Shown here: positions 36,144 to 47,014 of the stretch, one piece after another | Layout: every line of letters starts with the position of its first letter | How positions within the stretch are numbered: the stretch's first letter is position 1 | NCBI GenBank assembly: GCA_949130495.1 | Contig: OX422208.1 | Span: 400,637,885-400,701,884 of the forward strand | Length of the DNA: 64,000 bases | Origin: Sambucus nigra | Lineage: Eukaryota > Streptophyta > Magnoliopsida > Dipsacales > Adoxaceae | Reading direction: 5' to 3' | The notes under the pieces: generated by a model | Database searches by the model: none | Seen by the model: the letters and a program-made list of their open reading frames with translations, nothing else | Told to the model about the DNA's origin: nothing | Position numbers and translations under genes: made by a program

Positions 36144-38344
36144 TGGGCCACTAGGTGTCTGTCTTCATGTTCATTCTCTTAAAAAAAAGATTGATCAAGG
36201 GGATTCAAATCGTTGACATGTTTTACAACTTCACATTTATATTATAAACCATCATACCAAGAACCAATCATTAACATTACTCAAAAATTAAATTATCTTA
36301 TCTGCTTATAATTGTTTATTCTATTTGCACTTGATCTCCAAAGCTTCATGGCATTTCCAATTGCCCTCCAAACTTTGTCGTTTTTCAGAGATACTTATTA
36401 AAATGAAAAAAAAAAATATTAATCCCACTTTAGGTTTATCACTTTTTTGGAAATTATAGATTATCCTTGAATTGCGTTTTATTTCATGAAGTTCATAAGT
36501 TGCTCGATTCACCTTGGGATTTAACTGAGTTTCAGGGAGAACTTTGTATTACCTAGATAAACATTTAGAAATTACTTTTATACTCATAAAGTTTATAAAA
36601 TTATGGTTACACTCTTTAAGTTACTAAAATTTCTTTTTTAACTCGAAATATTTCAAACTTGCATTTTTCTTCCAAATTACTAAAACGACTTTAAAAACTA
36701 AATAGTTATGATATAACCGGCCTAAGAAGACCTAGATTTTTTAAAAAATATATAAAATAATGCACTCAACAAATTTTCAAAACTTAAAATTCCTAGTCCT
36801 CGAGAAAAAAATAAAAATTTGAATATCTAACTCACTTTTATAGTAATCACGACTGCACTTAGTATGTGAAAAAGGTCGTTAAACCCATAGCTTACCCAAA
36901 TGGAAAAATTTATCTAGTTAGGGTTTGTCGTGAATCTATCTACAAAATTGAAAAACTTTCACTCAATACAAAATATGCAAAAGTAATATAACCAAGATTC
37001 AAATGCACTCCATAAATATAGAAAAACTTCACTTCTCAATCTCAACTTATCGTGCATATATTCTTAGCCAATATAACTGACTATTTCAAAAGATTTGATC
37101 ACTACATTTTTAACCGAAAGTTCAGTTTGATTCAAAATCTCACGGCATGCACTCATAATTGAACACTCAAAAATCAACTACTTTCTCTGAGTATGTGTGA
37201 ATAAAAGAGTAAATTTCACAATTACATATTGACAAACAAATTTTTGTTTTGCAAAGGGTGAATATGGTTTTGTGAATGGAAAATCGATTAGTTTTTATAA
37301 AAAGTTAAATCACACCATATATCATATTCTTCTTTTCTCCGTATTGTAACTAACTTTACTTGAGATCGATTAGTACTTTCTTTTGGTTATATTGTAGGCA
37401 TGGGTTTTGGAATAGAATAAAGGTTTTTGGAGTTCAAAACTTTCTAAGAACATAAATATTTTTTTTATATTTTGTTTTAAAGTCACTTTTCTAATCTCCA
37501 TTTTTCTTTTTTCTTCTTTTTTAAACTCACATATTATTTTTATTTCCTTTTCATTTTCTCATTCTTTGTTCCTATTTTCCTTATTTTCTTTTAAATCATT
37601 ATTCTCGTAAACTTCTTTTTCTTTTGGCTTTTTTCCTACCCTCATTTTACCCTAATATTCTTAGAAAATGGGTATGACCATTTTTATGGGCTTTTGAAAA
37701 TTCTAGTTGGAGTTAGGTAGGTCTTTGTGCTTTTAGTAAGATTACGCAATCATTTTGTGCCTCACGCTTACTAATGCTTCTACTACTTATGATTCATAAT
37801 TTTTATTTTTATTTTCAATAATCGAATGAAATAAAGAAGTTAAGGTCATCGGTGAATTATCAATGAAGGAAATTTTAAGTTATTTTAACCTGTACCGATT
37901 TAAATATGTGAGAAATGTGAATGCCACAAAATCTTGTCGAGTTAAAATCTCCACAGTTATTCAATAAGTTATTTCATTTTCTCCTAAATATCCATTTTTG
38001 ATGATATTACATGGCTAATTTGTAAAATTTTCATAGGCCGATAGATACGTGAATTAATTATATATTAAGAAATCATTTTAAAACCCTATTAGATTAAAAA
38101 ATCTTTTGAATTTTTGATTTTTTTTTATTTTTTTTTCAAATCAGAGAAAAAATGACCTCATTAGCCCCAAACTTATTACTACACTATCCTCAATGTAAAA
38201 GACAAAATTTGAAAAGAATGGAAAGATATAAAAGATATTATTATAATGAAGGAATGTTTCCAATGCACATTATATGAATAAATTAACAAAATAAAAACTA
38301 TAATACAACAACAATGACCCAATTTCGTGTCCAATCTTGATATA
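36144..38344. other. AT-rich debris, no recognisable coding
   Basis: No gene motif found. It lies just past the integrase end of the minus-strand Athila-like fragment, where an env-like region and a 3' LTR would be expected. 37480-37640 is a long pyrimidine-rich stretch (plus strand). Confidence 0.5.
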
Positions 38345-39870
38345 CCGGGTCTTAGAGGATAATGTCCTCCACTTTTCAATCTCGCAATTCTAGATACGGA
38401 TTCATCCTTTAACTATTAACTTAAAAAATTTCACTATAGTTAGGATTATCTATATCAATTTCCCCATGTAGGTAAAATTTCTTGATAAAAATGGGACCAG
38501 ATCATCTAAACCTCAACTTACCAAGAAAGAGATGTAACCTAGAATTATACAAAATAACTTTTTGTCCATGGTAACATGATTTCCTTTGGATAGGCTTATC
38601 ATGGAATAATTTTATTTTCTCTTTGTATTGTTTTTCATTCTCATACTCATCATTCCTAATCTCTTCTAACTCATTTAGTTGGAGTTTTTGGACCTCACCT
38701 ACAGCTGGTAAATTGAAATTAAAAGTGTTGATGTCCTAATTGGCCTTATGTTCTAACTTTATCAAAAAGTGACAAGATTTTTCATAGACATACCTATACA
38801 AGGACGTTTGAAGTGATGTTTTGTTGGAAATGAAATAAGCCTATAGTCCATCTAATAACATTATATACTACTCCTTTTGTTTTAGATTCACCACTTTATT
38901 GATGATTTGCTTGATTTTCCTATTTGGAAACTTCTACTTGACCACTCATTTGAGGGTGATAGGGACATCCTACTTTTTATGTGATTGAGTAATTTTTCAT
39001 GAGATTCTCAAATGACCGATTACAAAATGGGCTCCCTAATCACTAGTGATGTCTCAAGGCACACTGAAATGGATGAAAACATTTTTTTAAATGAATTTTA
39101 CCACCAAGTGGCGTTCATTTGTCCTACTCGGTATTTCTTCCACCCACTTAGACATATTGTCAACATCCAAAAGGTTATAAAGATTCCAATTGGATTTTAA
39201 GAATAGATCTATGAAATCAATGCCTAATAATTGAAACCTCAATAATCAGAATGGGATACAAGGGCATCATATTCATATGTGTCATCTTTACCAATCTTTG
39301 GTGTCTTTCAAAACTCTCAGTGTAATGATTCAAATCATGGAAAATGGTGGGCCAATAGAATCCAAACTATAAAATATTTGAAGTAGTATTCTTAGCACTA
39401 AAATCACCTCCACGGGCTTTGTCATACAAGAAATAGACTATGCTTTGAATTTTGTCATGGAGATGTAGTTTTTAATGATTTGATCGGGATAATACTTTAA
39501 GAGATATGGGTCATCCCAAAATAAATGAACTACTTCCTTTTAAATTTTGGAACAATCTTGTTTAGTCCAATGTGAAGGCATCTCACCCGTTGTAAGATTA
39601 TTCACAAACCATGAAATCTCGAAGACAAGTATTAGTTTCTCATCGAGGAGGGAATCAACTTACGACATCATATTATCGAAAGATTCCATGTTTAACCTAG
39701 ACAAGTGATCCACTACTACATTACCACATTCTTTCTTATCCCAAATTTCATTATCAAACCATTATAGTAATAAGATCCCCCGAATGAGACGAACCTTAGC
39801 ATTATTCTTAGAAAAAAGGTATCAGAAGGCCTAGTGATTGGTGAAATTTCTAACATTAGAACCTATCAGA
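38345..39870 (-). pseudogene. Athila-like Pol fragment: RNase H end and integrase
   Basis: Read on the minus strand it gives, through many stops, KYLFSKNNAKVRLIR and NVVDHLSRL (RNase H end), then VNNLTTGEMPSHW, LFWDDPYLLKYYPDQII, LLGIDFIDLF, VDNMSKWVEEIPSRTNERHL, KKNVFIHFSVP, SNREI-like residues, and [38 protein letters not shown] and SGPIFIKKFYLHG at the integrase tail. The tail pattern (NELEEIR, LLYNSRL, FPGKLRSRWSGPF) is typical of Athila. No RT is found next to it: the next recognisable piece upstream is a protease of a different style (about 41000), so RT was deleted or belongs to a different element. Confidence 0.75.
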
Positions 39871-40439
39871 TCCAGGTCTTTTAAAATGAAAATTTTCCTT
39901 GATTTATCGTTATCATCAACTGAATCTACCTTCTCCAGCTCTTGAACTTATGGTTTTGGGTGATATTACATTTATTTGGGTTTATCTTCAACTACTTCTA
40001 TATAAATATTTAAGTTATCAATGACAAGTCACTGTCCTTGATTATTAATCAGAAAATGTTCGTACTCTGGTTTAGTTTCATCAGTGTATTAGGTTACCAG
40101 ATCACACCTTCAAAGGTTAATACCACCATTCCATCGTTCAGTATCACCTTTTTATATTATCTTGAAGAACCTAGAGGTGTCTTTCTTTTTCTACCATTTC
40201 TAATTTCTCCCTCCCTAGCCAATTATCTCTACTATGTGCACTCTATCGCTTTACCTCATACTCAGTTAAGTCTATTCTTAGCCTCATTTTATCTCTAAGT
40301 TATTAAGAAAAAGATTGAGGTTTAGGATTGACCTACCCTTCCTTTCTAACTTACACAACTTCTTCGAATTCTTCCTCTTGATCTCTTAAAGGTCCCATTC
40401 TATCTTTCATAGAGGGTACTCTCACCATTTTGAACTATC
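39871..40439. other. Gap where RT would be expected
   Basis: About 570 bp between the protease-type and RNase H-type remnants on the minus strand. No RT motif seen. An 86-codon plus-strand frame at 40038-40298 resembles nothing known. Confidence 0.45.
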
Positions 40440-41632
40440 TCATGAGGATACGTGTTTCCTCATTTAACTCAATGCAGAAGTTCACATCCACCAGATGTGC
40501 CTCCTATTTTGCAAAAGCATTTTTAGTAGATCTTATCACAATCTATATTCCATTGACATTGGCTTTTGCACATTGATGGTGTATTGAAGGAACCAAGCCA
40601 TAGTTGTGCATTCAAAACCTTCCAATTAATAAATAGTATGAGGTAGCAGACTCAATCAAGTGGAATTTCATATGTTATGTGATATTTTCCATTATTATGA
40701 CAATGTTGACATAATTAATGGACTTGAAAGTTTGGTTGTCATAACTCGAGATGGAAAGTGGTATTGCAACCAACCTTATTTCTAAGATATTAGTTGCATA
40801 AAATGAGCTAATAGACATTATGTTCACTGAAGCACCTTTGCCTATCAAAGCTCTAAAGAAGCTCATTCTGTTGATACTTGTTATTATGTACAAAGGTCTA
40901 TAATAGCGGAACTTTATTAATCTATCATCATCTGAGAAATTGTTCTCAGACATAAACTTTATAATCAACCAATCCATAGGTCCCTTCCACCTTAGTGATG
41001 GAAAATAATTTTTCTTTGAAATGTCTAAAATAGCTTGAGTTATTTCCATCCTAATTTCTGGAAGCATTCTAACATGATCGAAGAACCAAAAAAACTTTAG
41101 TGATTTCAATACAGCTTGATACTCTAATCTTGGATCCACGTCATATTCTTCTGTATGGCAAGCTTGCTTGTTATGTCTTCCACTTGGTTAATCATACGCA
41201 AGAACCACGTTATCCATCCTATGCAAACAACTATTGTATATATTTTGGAACCTCTTTCCTTCTCTCATTCGACCTTTGGCCTCCTCATCAAATGCCACCG
41301 CTATGCATGCCCCATGAACTGGCAATGTTTTTTTTATTAATATTATGCTGAAGGATCTGTAGAGATCCTTCTATTAAGTGCTTGTTGTTGATTTTCCTCA
41401 AAGTAAAACATGTGGTCGTGGGATGAATAACACGCTAATGAACCTAACAATAGTTTAGGTTAGTTTTAACGTCTATCATTGGAGCAAAAGGCAAAACATT
41501 TTTGGGTTGGAAAACTACTTCATCACCTACCATCGTATTGTAACAACTCAATGCTTCTTCAACACTATAAGATAATTAGGTGGATCATCTCGATCAAACT
41601 TCCTTTTATTATTTTTCTTCTTATCTTTCTTA
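40440..41632 (-). pseudogene. Gag C-terminus and protease of a minus-strand Ty3/gypsy element
   Basis: Third piece of a gene whose other parts are at 46480-47014 and 48715-49404. From 41632 down it reads GGKKDKKKNNKRK, then RVIHPTTTCFTLRKI (the YHR..HPT..C finger-like motif of this gag group), a long linker, NFSDDD, PLYIITSINR and ALIGKGASVNIM. The last is the retropepsin loop normally seen as ALID.GAS, here with Gly in place of the catalytic Asp. SATSYYLLIGRF and MHNYGLVPSIHHQC follow, matching SYHLLLGRPW.H. The open 154-codon part is 40675-41139. The element is old, and pol in the same lineage is not found downstream. Confidence 0.7.
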
Positions 41633-41637
41633 CCTCC

Positions 41638-42055
41638 TGTGAGTACCCGAAATTAGAATGACGGGCCTGGACGAGTAGACCAATTGAAGCGTCCCAAAGA
41701 CCAAACCCTTCATATCTTAACATTAATTCGGTTATGACTGAGTCTTCTCCCATGTTCTCGTAAAGAGGTATTCCAGGAAGAAGATGGAAAACATGGAGGA
41801 GTCCAACACCCCCACTCCCTGAAAATAAACATATATATAATAAACCCTAGGTCTGCGGCATAAGACACGCACTATATTCTCTGTAATCGCTCCCCGGAGT
41901 ATATAGAAATAATACTGACTGCACCACCGTGGACGTAGGCATTCTTGCTGAATCACGTACATTTCTTGTTGTGTGACTGGCATTTTGTCTTCTTTATTCT
42001 GCTTGGTGATTGCGCTTATCTTATCTATTTGTGTTGAATAATAATTGTCACCACA
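41638..42055 (+). repeat. Tat-like element 5' LTR
   Basis: 418 bp, TGTGAGTACCCG to CACCACA. About 95% alike by eye to 46074-46479. It contains the CACCGTGGACGTAGGC word common in Tat-type LTRs. Confidence 0.88.
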
Positions 42056-42077
42056 ATTAGCGTCGTCTGTGGGAAGC
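42056..42077 (+). other. Tat-like primer site region
   Basis: ATTAGCGTCGTCTGTGGGAAGC directly after the LTR. It resembles the GGCGCCGTCTGTGGGAA text following the 5' LTR of many plant Tat elements. I do not assign the tRNA. Confidence 0.6.
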
Positions 42078-42111
42078 ATTTATCTTCCCTGAGAAAGCCC
42101 ACACCAAAAAA

Positions 42112-43801
42112 TGAGTTCGAAATATCTGGTCACAATAGTAATGCTCCCTAGGCAGGAGATATCCAAGAACCACCTGCTCCTCGCAGGATTAGATCTGAAG
42201 TTCGACATTCAGATCAGAGGGCTCTCCTAGAAAGGCGAGCCTCAGAAGAAAGCCAAGGACCAGCGAGGTCCACACAGATATCCAGGATGATTGATGCATA
42301 TGAGGCGAGGCTCCAAGAGCAGAAGGAGTCTTCTCGTAGGCATGAAGCTGAGAATGATCGCCTAAAAAGAATATTAGAAAGAATAGAGAGAGAGCTCCAT
42401 CGTGGTACCAAGAGACGTCCGTACCACACACCTAGCCCTTAGGCGATCAAGTCTCTCAGCCAAGGAAGGATCCCCAGGCGCTGATCCCAGAAAGCTAAGG
42501 GAAACGAGTTAGAGCACGATCTGCTCGAGCAACTGCGACTAGCTCATAATCATAGGAGCCCAGATCACAGCAATGAGAACATACGAAGTCTGGTCCGAAG
42601 GGAGATGGACGAACATGCTGCACATCACGGTACCAGATCAACCCGAGAAATCGCTAGGTGAGCTCTCAAAACTTAGATGAAATCACCTTTCTCAAGGTAA
42701 ATAGAAGAAGAGGAAGCCCCCAAGAAGTTTGCTATTCCAAGGTTCAAGATTTATGATAGTAAGACTGATCCCATTGATCACGTCAGGAAGTACAGGCAAG
42801 CCATGACCCTCTGGAACCATCAAGACGCACTGATGTGCCAAATTTTTCCCTCGAGCCCGCATGGCGTAGAACAGAAATGGTTCAAAAATCTCCCCGACAT
42901 GTCCATCAGAAGTTTCAAGTCCCTGGCCGAGATCTTTATGGCACGCTTCATTACTAGTATCTCCCATCCCAAAAGGATGGATACTTTGCTAACAATGAAA
43001 AATACGCCTCAAGAGACCCTCCGAGACTACGCTAAGAGGTACTGGGAGTTATTTAACGAGGTCGAGGACTGCTCGGAGCAAGTGGCAGTAGCCTCTTTCA
43101 AAATTGGGCTGCCCAGTTCTTCCCTTCTGTACCAGTCCCTGACCAAGAAAGAGGCCATGACCATCGATGACCTGATGGCCCGCATCGAGAAGTATGCCAA
43201 GGTGGAGGATGTGACCCACCTCAGCATAGGGGAAAATGGTCGAGCTAAGCTAACTGCCAAAGGCAATGATAAAATTGAGAACCAAAATAAAGGAGGGAAG
43301 AATGGGGGCAAGAATGGCTCTAAGAATGGAGGCAGCAATGATGTGGCAAAAGCATTTCAGGCGGTCAACACTGTCTTCAGAGAACCAATTTATAAAATTC
43401 TCGCAAAAATCAAAGACGAGCCATTTATTAAGTGGCCTAGAAAGATGGGAGGAGATCCCTCGAAGAGAAATAACACGCTGAGATGCGCTTTTCACAAAGA
43501 AGGAGGACATAAAACCGAGCATTGCAAGGCTCTTAAGTCCCACCTCGAAGAACTTTCTCAATTCGGGCATCTGAACGAATTCGTGGAAAAGAAGGCAGAG
43601 AAAGTTGCTGCCCATAGAGATGCAAGGCCCGACAACGTACTTGAAGACGATGTCGGCCATAAATTCACAGTAATTCAGGGGGCATCTGATGTGAAGCAGA
43701 TTCAAGTAAATTCAGCTCGAATGGAGGTAAAAAAGCTTATAGTAATGATGCAAGATTTTCAAATCGATCCAGTGAAGACACAGTCAGGAAAGCGTCGGTG
43801 A
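42112..43801 (+). pseudogene. Tat-like Gag
   Basis: Begins with MSS at 42112, shifts frame at once, and then reads RRIRSEVRHSDQRALLERRA and a Glu/Arg-rich coiled coil (MIDAYEARLQEQ, RLKRILERIEREL). TAG occurs at 42439. The Retrotrans_gag core is well kept from about 42710 (FAIPRFKIYDSKTDPIDHV, EQKWFKNLP, SFKSLAEIFMARF, ETLRDYAKRYWELFNEV, SFKIGLPSSSLL). After a KNGGKNG repeat comes a CxxH-type finger (CAFHKEGGHKTEHC, about 43486). It ends at TGA 43799-43801. It is G/C-richer and better preserved than its surroundings, consistent with a younger insertion. Confidence 0.85.
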
Positions 43802-44473
43802 GCAGATGATGTCGACTGTAGTAAGCATATCGTATTTACAGATGAAGATCTGGTGGGAGTGAGAACCCCACATCATGATGCTTTAATCATTACTCTCAGG
43901 ATCACGAACTATGACGTCGACAGGTTGCTCGTCGACCAAGAAAGCTTGTCCGAGGTAATGTATCTCGACCTGTTCAGAAAATTGAAATTAAGCATCGCCG
44001 ACCTGAAGAAAACTACTGTCCCTTTGGTTAGCTTCGCTGGAAACGTGACTATTCCCTTGGGAAAGATCGTGCTTCCAGTAAGGGAAGGAAATGTTTCTAA
44101 AATGATCGAGTTTCTGGTGGTCGACATTGACTCGCCATACCAGGCTATCCTCGACAGAGGGTGGCTGCACGCAATGAAGGCAGTCTCCTCGACCAACCAT
44201 CAGAAGCTCAAGTATGTGACCGAGCGAGGAGTAATGGATATCCATGGTGATCAAGCGATGGCAAGAAGATGCTTCATAGCAGCCATTCGCCCAAGACCAG
44301 AGAAGAAGGCCGACAAGCCCAGCGAGAAAGTTGACAAACAGGAAGGTCTGATACCTTCGAAATAGCAATTAAAATACGGAAGGCCCGGAGTAGAGGAGAC
44401 TAGGCTCCTCCCCTCCGAACGGGTCATCGAGGACCTGGAGGAAGTCACAACTGGAGATAGCGATGACAGCATG
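43802..44473 (+). pseudogene. Tat-like protease remnant, catalytic loop lost
   Basis: Continues after gag with VFTDEDLVGVRTPHHDAL and ITNYDVDRLLVD, then QESLSEVMYLDLFRKL where Tat proteases have VDTGSSADILY. The active-site DTG is replaced by DQE. The rest of the fold follows (LVSFAGNVTIPLGKI, FLVVDIDSPYQAIL, DRGWLHAMKAVSS in place of GRGWLH) and KYVTERGV. A TAG at 44363-44365 ends the frame, and an acidic tail (EDLEEVTTGDSDDS) follows until the inserted LTR fragment at 44480. No RT begins afterwards. Confidence 0.8.
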
Positions 44474-44479
44474 ATCTTC

Positions 44480-45235
44480 TATAACACCTCGCCTAATTAA
44501 ATACCGGGTGTCCAGTCCCATACTAAATTAAAACAGAATATACAGTTGGCTCATTCTTAGCATCACTGTCAAAAATATTTACAACTCACCCAATACCCAA
44601 TTAAGCTGGTGTTAAAAACTTTCCAAATTTTAATTCAACAAAAAAATCCATTTTTAGTTTAAGAATAACGCTACACATTTTTCTACAACACGAATAACCA
44701 AATAGATAACACAAAATAATTTAGATGCATTTGGAATAAACATTCCCACATAATAATCTAATACAGTAATCCCAAAAATAGTGAATGTATTAAAATAACA
44801 CGAGTACAAGAGTATTTGACTCAGATAGAAAAGAGATAATTGAGTTCCTTTGGGCGACAAGCCCTAACTAAGAGAATACTGTGAATCAAATGAAGATAGG
44901 CATCTAAGAAATACTCCATAGCTCCATAGCTCGTCATAATCTGCTAAGGTTGGCGTCCTGTTGCTGGACACCTGATATAGAAGATACAATAGAAAAGAAA
45001 ATATGCAAGGAAACGGGTCAGAGCCCGATGTGAAAATGATTTTGAAAACAGCAAGTATTTAACAAGTGCAATAAAGCATTTATTATGTACATGTTAGTAT
45101 CAAACTCTCACTTGCTATTCTCACCTCTCATCTAGAGTGCACACTTAACGTATCCTATTAACCTCCTAGTTAATGGTTCCTCCTCACTAGTTTGACTTAT
45201 CGGGCCTCGACCCCTCAGTCTGGGGGGAGAACTGC
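44480..45235. repeat. LTR fragment related to the solo LTR at 55423
   Basis: Starts TATAACACCTCGCCTAATTAA and shares CAGTTGG-TCATTCTTAGCATCACTGTC and GGCGTCC-GTTGCTGGACACCT with 55423-55900. Similarity fades near 45180-45235 and no matching LTR end is found, so it is truncated. Orientation by comparison is the same as the solo LTR. Confidence 0.6.
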
Positions 45236-45676
45236 CAATTTCTAGCAAGAAAGCCATCTTACCAATAGTCCTTGTGGGAATCAGGTAAGTTTACTACCAA
45301 CACCCTGTCAGGACTCCTGGTTTTGAGATAGAGAATGCCAGAACTAGTTCTAGAAAAGGAATAGCAAAAGCAGACTTCAGCGAGCCCTAATTTGGTGCCA
45401 TAGAGCTTATTTATTCTATGGAAGCCATTGATTATCTTCCACACATTAGGCGAACACTGTGTAGGAACAATGTTGAAATAACCAAAGAGGTGAAAGAATA
45501 GATTATTTGGAGGAAAAGTAAGCCGCCCTTTGGGAAATCAACAAGATATGAATCCAATGGGCACCCTCTATCTCTCTAACATTTCTAGGGGGAGAGGCGC
45601 ACTCAATCTCTACCAACTTTGGGATATTGTAAAACTTCCTAAACTCAGACACTGATCTATTACCAATCTTTGCCAT
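45190..45676 (-). pseudogene. Antisense ORF resembling the plant 'putative gypsy type transposon' domain
   Basis: From the ATG at 45676 the minus strand reads MAKIGNRSVSEFRKFYNIPK, then, after a frameshift near 45510, FFHLFGYFNIVPTQCSPNVW, KIINGFHRINKLYGTKLGLA, FCYSFSRTSSGILYLKTRSP. This follows the pattern FPL..F....L.YY...P.QL.PN.W....GF, in plant proteins carrying the Transposase_28 (PF04195) domain, which often accompany Tat-type elements in antisense. A TAA at 45259-45261 cuts it, and a further FLARNWQFS stretch follows. Assignment is by remembered pattern. Function unknown. Confidence 0.55.
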
Positions 45677-46073
45677 TTGAAAACCCTAAAACTACAAATT
45701 CAAAGAGAAAACACAAAGAGAAGGCACAAGAGACTTACAAGATGGAAGTTTGACTTGAACGATGAGAAATCACAAGGCCAAATGACGAGGAAGATCGAAA
45801 GAGAAAAGAATGAAGATCGGGAGAAGAGAACATGAATAACTAGAACTCGCAGAAAATGGAAGAGTACTGAGAAGTTTGAAACGGCGATTGTGAAATGACT
45901 GCTCTGAATAACTTTTGGATATTACTAATCATAGTGCACAGAACACGAAGAAAGTGCCGCCTAAATCAGTCCTCAAACTTTGGGAAGAGTTGCACGACGT
46001 ACAAAGGAGCCATTATGAAAAATCATTTAAATTTATTAAGCCCAAATTGTGGCCCAACTAACTTAGGGGAAAT

Positions 46074-46479
46074 TGTGGGTACCCGGAATTAGAATGACGG
46101 GCCTGGACGAGTAGCCCAATTGAAGCGGCCCAAAGACCAAACCCTTCATATCTTAACATTAATTCGGTTATGACTGAGTCTTCTCCCATGTTCTCGTAAA
46201 GAGGTATTCCAGGAAGAAGATGGAAAACATGGGGGAGTCCAACACCCCCACTCCCTGAAAATAAACATGTATATAATAAACCCTAGGTCTGGGGCATAAG
46301 GCATGCACTGTATTCTCTGTAATCGTTCCTCGCAGTATATAAAAATAATACTGACTGCACCACCGTGGACGTAGGCATTCTTACTGAACCACGTACATTT
46401 CTTGTTCTGTGACTGGCATTTTCTGCTTGGTGATTGCGCTTCTCTTATCTATTTGTGTTGAATAATAATTATCACCACA
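46074..46479 (+). repeat. Tat-like element 3' LTR
   Basis: 406 bp, TGTGGGTACCCGG to CACCACA, preceded by the purine-rich CTTAGGGGAAAT. It lacks a short TCTTCTTTAT-type stretch present in the 5' LTR. Confidence 0.88.
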
Positions 46480-47014
46480 CCTCCTTCTTCACCTTCATCA
46501 TCATAGTTGAATCATGGAAATTGGGCCCAACTAACTTCTTGGTTGGTTGGTTGGTTGCTTCCACGCAACATTGGTCATGAGTAGAAGAGGTCGAATGATC
46601 AAAACTATAATTTAGTCTGCCTTTATGAAGTTTTTGGAAGTACCTTCTCTAGTTTTATTTATCAAATGATAAATAAACTCCAGTAACAAACCTTCGGCAC
46701 AAATTTGGTCGAGCTTCCCATCCGTTAAAAATTTTCATACATCTAGAGTTCTTTATTTAAACCTCTTGATGTAAGCCATTAATTCCTCACCTAGAATTTG
46801 GTTCTCGCAAGCAAGTCGAGTTAGATTAAACTCATCATCTACTAGGAAGAACTTTTGGGGGAAGTAGAGTGCATATCTCATAATCTTCCAAGAAGAAATT
46901 CTAGAGTAATTGGACATGCATATATCCCCATATGGCCTCACTACTTGGGGTCAAGTGAGAGTACCGTATATAAGATTTATGATGGGGGATTTTGAAAACT
47001 TCCTTAAGCGTAAC
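46480..47014 (-). pseudogene. Gag middle piece of the broken minus-strand element
   Basis: Reads in minus frames HLTPSSEAIWGYM, DDEFNLTRLACENQILGEEL, MAYIKRF, GKLDQICAEGLLLEFIY, and near its end DDEGEEGG, which meets KKDKKKNNKRK on the far side of the Tat-like insertion. This is a Retrotrans_gag core. The left boundary is the CCTCC duplication of the inserted element and the right boundary is the GTAAC duplication of the solo LTR. Confidence 0.7.

Larger units (their letters stand above)
41638..46479 (+). mobile_element. Gag-only Tat-like LTR element (TR-GAG type)
   Basis: A 4842-bp element with LTRs of 418 and 406 bp (TGTG-GTACCCG-AATTAGAATGACGGGCC start, AATAATTATCACCACA end) and a perfect target duplication CCTCC at 41633-41637 and 46480-46484. 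It holds gag and a decayed protease on the plus strand, an inserted LTR fragment and a short antisense ORF, but no RT, RNase H or integrase. It would need a Tat partner for transposition. Elements of this layout have been described in plants as terminal-repeat retrotransposons with GAG domain. Confidence 0.88.
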
